64,000 nucleotides of DNA from Alviniconcha marisindica (taxonomy: Eukaryota > Mollusca > Gastropoda > Provannidae), in NCBI GenBank assembly GCA_018857735.1, contig JABMCL010002217.1:607501-671500 (forward strand). Reading direction: 5' to 3'. Within the stretch, counting starts at the first letter, position 1; every line of letters starts with the position of its first letter. The position numbers were made by a program, and so were the translations under genes. Below are positions 28,901-40,900 of the stretch, one piece after another. The notes under the pieces are model-generated. The model was given only the letters and a program-made list of their open reading frames with translations, was not told the origin of the DNA and did not search any database.

Positions 28901-31900
28901 TCTGAGTGAGATGAAAGTCTCTCTCCAGTTCCAAACTGGCTTGAAAGTCCGTCAGCCTGGTGATGAGCTGTTCATTCTCTGTGCGCAGCTGTTGCTGTTC
29001 CTCTTGCATGGATGTGAGGGTGGACTGGAACTGCTGGATCTCCACCTCAAAGCCTTGCTTCACAGTGTCAACTCTCTCCAAATGACTTTCTTTGTCTGCC
29101 ACAAGAGCCTTCACTTCTTCAAGCTCCCGGGTGAGATTGCTGATCTCCTCTTGAAGGTTTTCACACAGAGTCTGTGTGATTTGCATCTGTCTGTCTGTTG
29201 TGTCCTTGGCTTCAACTGTGTCCTCAACAATCTTCAGCAGCTTCTCTTGCTCCCTCTCCAGGAACAGCTTATCCTGGACAACTCTCAGAACACATTCTGA
29301 CAATTCTTTCATTTTTTCTGTCTTTTCTGATTGAAGCATTTCCAAGGACGCTTTCAAGTTATTATCCTTGAGCAGTTGCTCTAACTGAGCACTAGGCATG
29401 TCCTCAGGCACTTGAGCTGCACTATCCCCTAAGTTTTCACCTGTGCTGTTCATGATGCAAATTGCTTTTCTCATGCCATTCACCACCATATCCAAAGAGC
29501 GAACACTTTCACTAAGAAGTGCTTGTGTCTGCTCCGACTTGAGATCTCCCTCAACTAATGCCTTCTTATACAACTTTGACAGATACTTGTTCTTGCTGTC
29601 ACTGGCATGGTACTGATCCTGGACTGCCTCAAATTCTTCCATCAAGATTTCTAGCTGCGATTCTCTTTCCAGAGCCAGGAATGTTTTCTCCATGACATCA
29701 TTCTGAGCTGCTTGCAACGTCTGTTGCATGTGAACACACTCTTTTGTTCTTTCTTCCAGCTGGTGCTCCAAAGATTGAAACTGCTCAAAAAATGAGTCAG
29801 TTTCAGACTTTTTTGCTCCCAGCTCTTGGACATATCTATCTTTCTCACTAACTAAAGCTTGGCACTGAAGTTCTACGGATGTTACCTTTTGCAACAGTGA
29901 TTTGTTTTCTTCAGACAGACTATCAAAACGTTGTTGAAGTGTGCTGAACTGTTCCTGCAAAGTGTTATGATGTTCTCCCAAGTCCCTCAACTGCTGGAGA
30001 AGATTCTGCTCTTCTGCTGCCTTGGCCTGGGATGTCCTGTGCAGTTCCTCACACTGTGTCAGCAGTGATGCCTTCTCCGCTTGCAGCTCATCCATGCTGC
30101 CTGCAAGTGCCTTGCCTTTCTGGACACTCTCTTTTGTCCTCTCTAGCTCTTCAGCCAACACAAGCAGCTGGTCCTTCTGGGAACTGTTCAGTTCTTTGGT
30201 TTCTTCAATTTCTTGGAGAAGCTTTCTTCTATCTTCTGTTAGTGCTGTAAGCTGGTCAGTCAGTGAGATCACCTCATCTTTGAGTTTGTTGCATTCTGAA
30301 GAGATTTCATTTATCAGGTTGAGCCGCTGCTCAAAGTCAGAGGTTGAGTCTGAGCACTGCTGCACACTCACTTGTACAGCTTCAAGCCTCTCTGCAATCT
30401 TGTCCATATTCACTTCTGCTGATTTCACTTGATCACGAATCTCTGCCTGCGTATTTAGCAGGTCGGCTACAGCCGCTGAATTTTGTGAGGTTTGCTGCTG
30501 TTCTTCTGCCACCAGCTGTGATACTTGGTCAATGCTGGACTTCACAGAGCTGTAAGTGTCAGAGGCTGCTGAGAGCTGTTCACAAAGAGATTCCCTGATC
30601 AGTTTGATTGCACCAATTTGGAGAGTCAGCTCCTCAAAGTCTGCAACTTGATGCAAAGACAAGTTGTCCAGGTTGTGAACAGAGCGCTGAAGAGACTGCA
30701 AGATACTCCTCCTGCTTTCCAGCTCTTTCTTTAATGCCCCACTGTCTGTGTTCATGATCTCCGCCGTCTGAAGCTGCTCAACACAAGCTTTTAATTTCAA
30801 CATTGCTTGTTTGGACTCTTGTCTTTCTGTCTTTGAAGCCTCAACATCAGCAAGGACTTGTTCCATGGTAGATTTGTTGGAGGAAGAAGCAGACTGAATG
30901 CCCTGTAGCTTGTTCCGGATTTCTTGTAACTCAGACTTTGCAGATTTGATGTTGGTGCCAAAACCATCCTCCATGTGTGTCTTTTCCTCCCTGATTTTCT
31001 GGAACTTGCTGCGCACAGCCTGAAGAGAGTTCTTCAGTTCCCTCAGCTCCTTCTGGGTCTTGCCTGCTTTAGTTCTCTCTTCAAACAGGGCTGTGTTCAC
31101 CTTCTCCAAGTTGGATGTCAGCGTTTGGTCATTCATCTGCTTCTCATCTTTCAGCCTGTCTGCAATTTCTTGCAGTTGTCTCACTCTGTTCTCCAACTCC
31201 TCAACCCGCTTTGAGCTGTCCGAGTTCTCCTTCTGGGAAGTGTTATGCTGGTCCCTCATGTACTGGAGCTCAGCCCCCTTGCGGGTCAGCTCAGCAATGG
31301 CCTCGCCCAGCTCTCCCTGAACGGCCTCCACATGCTGGTGGCCTGACTTGAGCTGGTTGTTCATCTCCACAATCCTCTCCTCCTTTCTCTTGCAAATGGA
31401 TTCCAGCCTGGTCACCTGCTCCTGGAGCACCACAGCTTCTTTGCTGGTTGTCTGCAGGTCCTCAATCAGGCGACTGTTCTCCGAAGCAAGAGTGTCCTGG
31501 GCGTCTAAGGACTGTTGCAGTTGCAATTTGAGGTTCTCCAAATTCAACTCAACCTCACAAAGCTTGGCGTGCATTTCGCCACGTTCCTGCTCAAGCTGAT
31601 CCCTCAGTCTCTGAACCAAGGTGTCTTTGTCCTGAGCTGTTTCACGCAGTCTGGTCTGCATCTCAACTTGCTCTTGCTGCAGCTGGGTCTGCAACTCAAA
31701 ACTCTCCTGCTTCAGTCTAGCCAGCATCTCAGCATGATCCAGGTGCAGTTGCTGCAGTTCATCAGACAACTTCTGGATACAGGCATCTTTGTTCAGGACA
31801 GTTTCCTGTAAACACTGCACTTCACTGGACAGCTTCTGGGCGACAGCCTCCTTGTTCAGGGTAGTTTTCTTAATCTCTTCATCTTTCATGGACAGCTGGG

Positions 31901-34900
31901 ACTCTGCATCTTCCAGTTTCTCTTTTTTTGATGACAGTTCAGCCTGGAGTTGTGACAAAGTCGATTCAAATGTCTCTTTACTTTTGGCCACCTCAGCCTG
32001 AAGCTCTGTGACAGTTTTTACCATCTCAGCTTCTTTCAAGGAAAAGTCTACCCTCAGCTCTTTGAGTTCATTCTGGCTGCTCTCAAGTGCTTTGACCTGC
32101 AATCGAAGCTCTGCGTTTTCTGTTTCTAGACCTTCACATTTTTTCTTTTCACTGTCAAGGACAGTTTTGTTGAGCAACAAGTTTGCTTGCACAGTCTCAT
32201 GTTGCATCTGAAGATCACCATATTCTGTCTGAAGCTGCTCCAGCTTTTCGCCTAGGTCCTCAAGTGTGGACTGAAGATCTTGCTTTTCTCCCTCCATTTT
32301 CTTCAGATCATTCAGAAGAGAGTGGCTGAAACTCTCATGCTCTTCAAGATGATGCCTGGCTTGGTCCAGTTCTTCTCTTTGTTTCGCTGATTGCTCTGAA
32401 AGGGAGTGGAACTGCTCTTGGATAAGACAAACCTCTGAGGTCTTCGCCTCCAATGCAGCAGAGAGCTCCTCCTTGCTGGCAGTGATTTCTTGTAGATTCT
32501 GCCTGGTATTCAGCAGGGTGGAAGAGACCTCTGCCATCTCTGCGCACTGCCTCCTCAGCTCCTCCATCTTGACCTCACTGTCCTGCAGCTGCCCTGTCAA
32601 CTGGTCTGCTTCTGCCCTAGATTCTTCTTTCAATTTTTTGAGCTCCTCTGTGAGCTTAGCAACTTCTGCCTCAGATTCGTTTTTATACTTCTGGAACTCC
32701 TCCGTCAGCTTGTTGACTTCTGCCTCAGATTTGTTTTTATACTTCTGGAACTCATCCGTCAACTTGTCGAGTTCTGCCTCAGATTCCTTTTTATACTTCT
32801 GGAACTCTTCCGTCAGCCTGTTGACTTCTGCCTCAGATTCCTTTTTATACTTCTGGAACTCCTCCATCAGCTTGCTGACTTCTGCCTCAGATTCTTCTCT
32901 CAACTCCTGGAGCTCCTTTGTCAGCTGCTCGATGACAAGTTCCTTTTCGTTGGAGACTTTCTTAAGGTCTTCTGACAGCTCAGATGTTTCACAGGTTGAT
33001 TTGTAGAGCTCCTCTGACAGTTTGCCATTGTCAGTTGAAAGCTTCTGCAATTCAGTGGAAGCCATATCCAGTTCTGTTTTTGTCTTGTGGAGTTCTGATG
33101 AGACCTGATCAAGAACGGACTCCAGAATCTTGTACTTCTCATCCACTTCCTCCTTCTTTGATGCAAGCTGTTGTTGTTCATTTGATAACTGGTGTATTGT
33201 GGAATCCTTTGCCAACAATTCACTCTTAAGACTATTCATCTCATCTGACATAGAGCACTGTTTTTCTCCAAGTTCCTGCAGCAGTTCGACCTTTTCTGAA
33301 AGTGCCATTCTAAGCACTGACAACTGATCTTCTGCCTTCTCCAGTTCACCAGAAATGTTGGATATGATGATTTCCTTGGATTCCAGCAGGTTTTCTTGAT
33401 ACAAGAGCGTGTCTTGCACTTTCTTATCTTTGTCCAAAGCTGCAGAGAGGCGGCTTTGAACAGAGTCAAGGCTGGCTTGCAACTGACCAACATTCTCCAC
33501 AAGACTCTGAATTTGAGCTCCTCTGACAACAATGTCTGCATTGAGCTGTTCAATCTGGATTCTTTGTTCTTCCTTCTCTTCTTGTAAGTTGTTGTTCTCT
33601 ATCCGTGCACTGAACAGATCTGCCTCAAGTGACCTGGTTGAATCCTGCAAGGACTTTGTAAGGTGATCCCCATCCTCTTGAAGGCCTGCCAGTTGTTGCT
33701 GCAAAGACAAAGAAGTGGCTGTCAGCTGGTTGATCTTAGAGTCTCTCTCTCCAATCTCAGATTCAAGCTGACTGATGCAGGACACTTTCTCTAACACTTC
33801 TGCTGTGAGACTGTCAATCCTGGAGTCTTTATCTGCTATACCAGACTTCAGTTCATTGATGGTGGAAGCTTTCTCTTCTACCTCTGAATTCAGTTCATCA
33901 ATCCTGGAAGCTTTCTCTGATACCACTGAATTTAGTTCATCAATCCTGGAAGCTTTCTCTGCTACCACTGAATTAAGTTCATCAATCTGGGAAGCTTTCT
34001 CTGCTACCACTGAATTCAGTTCATCAATCTTGGATGCCTTCTCTGCTGCCACTGAATTCAGTTCATCAATCTGGGAAGCTTTCTCTGCTACCACTGAATT
34101 CAGTTCATCAATACTGGATGCCTTCTCTGCTACCACTGAATTAAGTTCATCAATCTGGGAAGCTTTCTCTGCTACCACTGAATTCAGTTCATCAATCCTG
34201 GATGCCTTCTCTGTTAGCACTGAGTTAAGTTCATCAACCATGCAAGCTTTCTCTGCTACCACCGAATTAAGTTCATCAATCTGGGAAACTTTCTCTGCTA
34301 CCACTGAATTCAGCTCATCAATCCGGGAAGCTTTCTGCAGTACATCTGAATTCAGTTCATTGATCTTAGAAGCTTTCTCTGCTACGTCTGATTTCAGTTC
34401 TGTCATTTCAATGGCAAGAGATGCCAGTGACTCTTCCTGAGCTTCAGTTTGATACTCCAGAGACAGGTTGACTTCTTTCAGACCAGAAATCTCTTCTTCC
34501 AATGACTTCACATGCACCTTGTCCTCTTCAAGCATTGCTACCTTTTGGGTCACCTCCAGCTGAGCATCCACTAGCATCTCTTGCACTGACTCCAGTTTGG
34601 CCTCCAATTCCAACACTTGCTGGGCCTTTGCAGCCACTTCTTCCTGCAGGGTGTTGGATTTGTGCAACATATCAGCAAGCCTGGTACTAACTGCAGCACT
34701 AGCTTCTTCATGCTGACGTTCTGTGTTTGAGAACCTGGTAGCAGCCTCTTCCAGGTCTGTCTGCAGCTGCTCAACTTTTATATCTTTCTCTTTCAGGCTG
34801 CCAGCAAGTTCATGATTCGTGGAAGCCAATGCCTCAATTTTCAGCGAAAGCTTGTCCAATAGTATGGTCTTCTCAGACAAAACTGCCTCCATTTCATCAA

Positions 34901-37900
34901 AGCTCAAGTTCTTTGATTTTAGATCAGTTTGGACTGCTTCAAGGTGTTGTGACATTTCTTCAAGGTTCTTCTTCAGTGACTCTGCTTCCTCGACCCGTCC
35001 AGCAAGCTCCTCCTTCACCTGGTTGTGCTGTTTACACAGACTAGCATAGTCCACTGTTAACTTTTCCAGCTCTGCTGCTTTGCCCTCCAGCATCTGGGAA
35101 AGCTGCTCTTTGATTTGGTGTCCTTCTTCCACCAATGCTGCTTTCTCTTCAAGTGCTTGGCTACAGCTGGTGTATTTTGCCTGGCTCTCAGACAGCAAAG
35201 TTTTGACCTTTTCCAGATGCTGTTGGCTTTCCGTTTCTTTCAAGCTGAGCTGTTCAGCTTTCTCTGTTGCTGACTGCAGCTTCTTGGACAACATTTCTAA
35301 GCTGGCATCCTTTGCCACTGCCTCTTGGTCCATGTTTAATTCCACCTCTGTCAGTTTCTCTTTCAAACAAGATTCTTGCATTTTGAGCAGTTTAGTCTCA
35401 TGAAGACTGTGGGTCAGTTGAGACATGATGGATTCAGTTTCTGCTGTTGAAGCTACTAGCTGGTCAGTGACCAGCTCCAAGCTTGCCTTGAGAGATTGCA
35501 GCTGTAGGTCTTTCTCCTCCACTGTTTGCTGAAGCAGAGACTCCAGTCTCTCCATGTCCTGCTGAAGACCCTCTCTCAGAGCCTTTTCACTGTCACAGGC
35601 AGCAGTAACTTCAGTCAATTTCACAGACAGAGACCCAAGTTCAGCTTTTAATTCCGAGATAGTATTTTCTGCTGTCTGAAGGCTTTCACTAGTAGTGTCC
35701 AATTTGTTTTTGCTCTCCTGAAGCAAAGAACCCATGGAATGCCTCATTTCTTTAATCTGCTCTTGAAGCTGCTTGGCTGTGGCATCCTTTTCATTCAGAT
35801 CCTTTTCCAGACTCTGCACTAGCAGAATGTTGGTCTGGCTCTCTTTTGTTGCAGCTTCCAACTCTTCTTGGGTGTTAGTCAACTTGACCTTCAGTTTTTC
35901 AGACTGCTCATAGAGATGTTGGTTTTCTTCAGTGATGTGATTCAGCTTCAGTGTTGTCTCCTCCAGGTCTGCTTTGACATCCAGCAGTTTTGACCAGTTT
36001 GTCTGCTTTTCATTTGTGAGAGCCTGGACTAGGTCTTGTTCTGCCTGCAGTTGTATCTTGAGGTTGTCACACTGCTTTGTCAGGTCTTCGTTTCTCCCCA
36101 TCTCACTGCAAAGACTTTCTTTCGTTGTTGCCAACTGTTGTTCAAGGTGTTTGGTCAACTCTATGTTACTTTCATGATCCTTGGTAATGTCACTAAGTTT
36201 CTTGAAAGTCTCTGCCAGTTTGGTCTCAGAGTTTTCAGTCTCTTCATGTAGTCTCCGATCCTTGTCTTGAAGTGAAAGCTGCAGAGTTTGGATTTCTGAT
36301 TCCTTTTCTTGCACTGCTGCTTGCTCTTGTTGAAGGGCTTCAGACAGAGATTCTTTGACTGCTGTCACTCTCTTTAGAGTCACAGTGAGCTGCCTGGCTT
36401 CTTCAATCTGCTCCTGTAAAGCAGTTTCCATGCTAGATACCTTTACCAATAGCTGCTGCTGCTCTTCATGGAGGAGTTCCTTTTCTCCTGTCTTCTGCTT
36501 CAGGTCCTGTTGTAGCTGAATCACCTGTCCCTGGCACTCCTGTTGATCTGAATGCATGAGCGTCAGGTCCTCTTTTAATTTTCCAAGCTGGTCTTGTGAC
36601 TTTGCAAGCTGGTTTGACAAAGAAAGGTTATCTTCTTCCAGGATTTTCCACCGTCTCTCTGTGTCCTCGAGTTGCTGTGAAATCTGAGATTTTTCCTCAG
36701 TGAGAGCCCATTTCTCTGACTCAACCTGTTGTAGCTGCAGATGAGACCTGCTCAACTGCTCTGCCAAAGAGGACTTTTCTGTGGCCAAATCTTCAATCTG
36801 GTGTTGAAGGTTGGACAGCTGTTTTGTCCAAGACATTTGTTTCTCCTCAAAAGTCTGCAGTTGTGCCTGGTGCTCCACCAGCTTCTGGCTTGCTGCAGCT
36901 TTGTCAGTTTGCAACAGCTCAGTAGTATCTGACAGCTGTGTGATATGCTGAGTAAAAGTCATTTTCTCTGCCTGCAGTGCTTGTACGGAGTTTGTCAAGT
37001 CAGCCACCTGTTGGGTTAAAGTTCCCTTTTCAACTTGCAGGATTTCCAATGAGCTTGTGAAGTCAGCCACTTGTTCACCCAAAGTTCCCTTTTCAGCTTG
37101 TAGTGTTGCTACCAAGCTTGTTAAATCAGCCACCTGCTCAGCCAAAATGCCATTTTTAGCCTGCAGTGTATCCACAGAACATGTGAGGTCAGAGAGTTGT
37201 TGGGAGAGAGAAGACTTGACCTCCCCAAGCTCTCCCACCTGGGACTGGAGCTGTGAGGACTGCTGAGTCAGTGACATTCTCTCCATGTCCATGTTGTCCA
37301 GCTGCACCTTCAGCTCGCTCAGCTTCTGCGCTGCCATCATCTTCTCCACCCTTTGCTCTTCTGCCTCATGCTGAGCTGCCAACAGCTGTTCCAACAAGGA
37401 TGCCTTGTCTTTCTCCAGGGTCTCTTCTCTCAGCTGGTGATCTGACAACTGTGTTAACAAAGAGCCTCTGTTGCTCTCTGTGGCTGCAAGTTGGGCCTGC
37501 AGTTCAGCCATTTGTTGACCAAGTGTTGCCTTTTCTGATTCTAAACCACTCACTTGTGACTGGAGTTGTAAAACTTGCTGAGTCAGAGATGACTTGTCCG
37601 CTTCTAAAGCAGCAGTTGCAGTGTCAAAACGTTTTACTTCTTCAGAAAGTCTTTTTTCAGAATCATGCAAGGCCGTCTGTAGTTTTCCCAGCTCCTCAGT
37701 GGCAGTCACGAGTTCTTCACCTTTAACTGAAAGCTGAGAGAGTATGTCATCAATATGCATCTTCTGCTCTTCAACTAAGGTGAACTGAGAAGTAAGATCC
37801 TGCTCTAGGCTACTTTTTTCCTGCTCTAGGGAAGCAATGCTGCCCTTCAGTTCATCTGCTGCAATGAACTGATCAGCAATAAACTTTTCCTTCTCTTCCA

Positions 37901-40900
37901 ATGTCTCTGTCAGTTTTGCCACTGCTGCACTTTGCTCTCTGGTTTGTTCCTGCATCTTTTCCAGAACATCACTGTCACTCTCTCTTTGTTTCAAGGCATC
38001 TTCAAGAGATGATTTTAACTGTTTGACCAAAGTTTCTGTCTCAGCTAACTGTGTTGACTTTGATGCCAAGGCACTCTTAAGAGAGAAACCCATGTCTTTG
38101 TTTTCCTTGACTAGCTTGTTGAGCTGGCTGTGCAGACTGTTGTTCTCAAGGTTGACGTCTTCCAGCTGAGAATCCAGCTGTGCCACCTGCGCATGAAGGT
38201 TGCTGATACAATCCAGGTCAGCCTCCACCTGAGTCTGTAGACCTTCACACCTGGACTCTGCTGCTTGGAGCTGCTGGTTCACCGACAGTAGAGCTTCACA
38301 TTTTTCCTGCAGTTCAGTCTCGGTGGTGTTGCAGTGCCCCTTCAACTCCTCCACTTGAGCCTGGATGTCTTCACATCTTGAATGGGCTGTTTGCAGCTGG
38401 TGTTCCAAAGACTGAAGAGCTTCAGTCTTTTCCTTCAGTTCAGTTCTAGTGCAGCTCTGCTGTTGCGACACCAGCTCCACTTGAGTCTGTAGATGTTTAC
38501 ACTGGCTCTCTGCTCCTTGTAGCTGGTGTTCCATGTGCTCCACTTCAGCTTGCAGACCCTCACACTTTGCCTCTGCTGACTGTAGCTGGTGCTCTAAAGA
38601 CTGGAAGGCTTCACTCCTGTCCCTCAGTTCAGTTCCGGTGGAGCTCAGCTGCTTCTGGGCTTGCTGTAAGGATGCAGCCTTTTCTTCAACTTCCTGTTTC
38701 AGTTCCATCACAGTCTGCTCCAGTGTTGCAATGGTGTGCTCTCTGGCTTCGTTCAGCTGTGTGCTTTCAGCTAGCAGTTGGTCTTTCTCCTTACAGGCTG
38801 ACTGGACCCGAGACAATTTTTCTTCCAGGTCCCCAATTTGTGTCTTGGAAATCTGCACCTCATCCCGAAAGTCAGCAACACTGTGCAGGGCCTGGTTCAG
38901 CTGCTCTAAAGCCTCCTGCTGTTCCTCCCCTTTGGCCTTGGATATGTCCTGTTCAGCCTTCAGCTCAGCTTGTAGAGTTTCAATTCTAGACTGCACTTCG
39001 TTCTCTCTTGCTTTGGTAGTATCTTCCTGATACTGTAAAGCAGCCTGCAGGGTGTCTATCAAAGACTGCTGTTCTTCTTCCTTTCCTATGGCAGCTTCCT
39101 TTTGAGACTGCAAGTCCTCTTGTAGTGTATCTATTGTACTCTGAAGCTCATCCTCTCTGGCCTTGGCAACATCTTGTATGGATTTCAGCTCACTTTGCAG
39201 AGAATCTAAGGTACACTGAAATTCTGCTTCTTTTTGCTTGATGGCATGTTGCAAGTCATTCAGCTCCAACTGCAGCTTATCTTCTTTTGTTTTGGAACTT
39301 TCTACTTGAGATTTCAGCTCACTCTCCACAGCTGCCAAAGTCAACTGCAGCTGTTCTTCCTTGGACTTGTTCATGTCTTCCTGGGACGTCAGCTGAGACT
39401 GCAGCGTCTCCACAGTCGATCTTAATACCATGATTTCTTCTTCTTTGTTTCTGGTGACCTCCTCCTGGGACCCAAGTTGAGAATGAAGAGTATCCAGAGT
39501 AGCCTGCAGCTCGGCACAGCCAGCCTTCTCCTCTGCCAGCGCCTGCTCAAGGGATGTGATGGTCGTTTTCGCAGTGCTCAACTCTTCAGTCAGAATTAAC
39601 ATCTTATTTTCCAGTTCTGTTGAGGCAGCATTTTGAGCAGAAAGGTCTTCAGCAAGCTTGTCTTTACTGCTCATAAGCTGCTGTAACTCGTTCCGCAGCG
39701 AGTCTGCAGTGTTCTGCATGTCTGAATGAGCACTTTTCTCCTTTGCTAGGTCTTCTGATAGCCTTGAGACCTCATCCGTCTGCACCTGAAACTGCTTCAT
39801 CAAAGACATGAGTTTGGTCTGCAGGTCAGACACTTCCTCATCATATGCCAAGCACTTGACATCAATGTCTTGCTTTAGCTTTGCAATGTACTGCTCCTTT
39901 TCTTTCACTGTGGCCTGAACAGACTCTACAGCCGTCTGCAGAGAGGCACACTTTTGAGACCAGGCAGTCTTTTCATCGTCTAGGTCTCTAGTGAGACTGA
40001 AGATCTTGTCTTCTTTGGCCTTGACCTCCCTCTGAAGAGACTCCACTTGGATCTGCAGGGAGGTGCTCTCTGTAGAGGCCAGAGATTTCTGGTGAGAAAG
40101 TTGAGAGGTTAGATTAGACACATGCTCTTCTAGGTCTGACGATTTTGCAGAAAACACTTTTCTCTCACTCTTCAGTGTCTGCTCCATATCACACAGTTTC
40201 ATTTTCATGCTGTCCACAACACAGTGCACCATGCTGGTCAAATCACACAAGGATGGATCACTAAAATTTGTGGCACTGCTTGGAAGAAACTCTTGGTGGG
40301 CCTGTAGAATCTTGACAAGTTCTAAACACCTGGCAGAGATGTCAGCGGACTGCTGCTGTGACTGTTGCTGCAAAGAGGCCAGGGAGGAGGAGGCATGCTG
40401 CAGGTCACTGCGACATTGCTGCAGCTCTTGCTGCAATGAGACATGCTCGCTGGCAAGGCACTGGTGACTAGTTTCTAGGGCTGCATGCTTGGCAATCAAG
40501 TCTTCTTTCTCGCTCAAGGCACTCTGTAACTCAGACTGAAGAGACAACACCTCTTCAGCATTCTGGGAGGTTTCCAAGGCATGCTCTTCTAGGATGCTGT
40601 CTTTGTCAAGCAAGGCACCTTCTAACTGAGATCGCAAGGAACAAACTCTCTCTTCATGCTCCTTGTTTATTCTGTCCATGTCCATCAGAGCAGTTTGTAG
40701 CTGTGTTTGTAAGGATGTGATTTCCGACTCATGTTGAGACTGTAGGGTCTCATGCACAGCTTCCTTCTCATGCACCGTATTATCTAACTCAGCTTTCAGA
40801 CTTGAAATCTCATCGGCCTGGCTCTTCACCATTACTTCCAAATCATGCACTTGCGCTTTACACGTGTCAATTTCAGCATTCAAACCTGACACAAGTTGTT

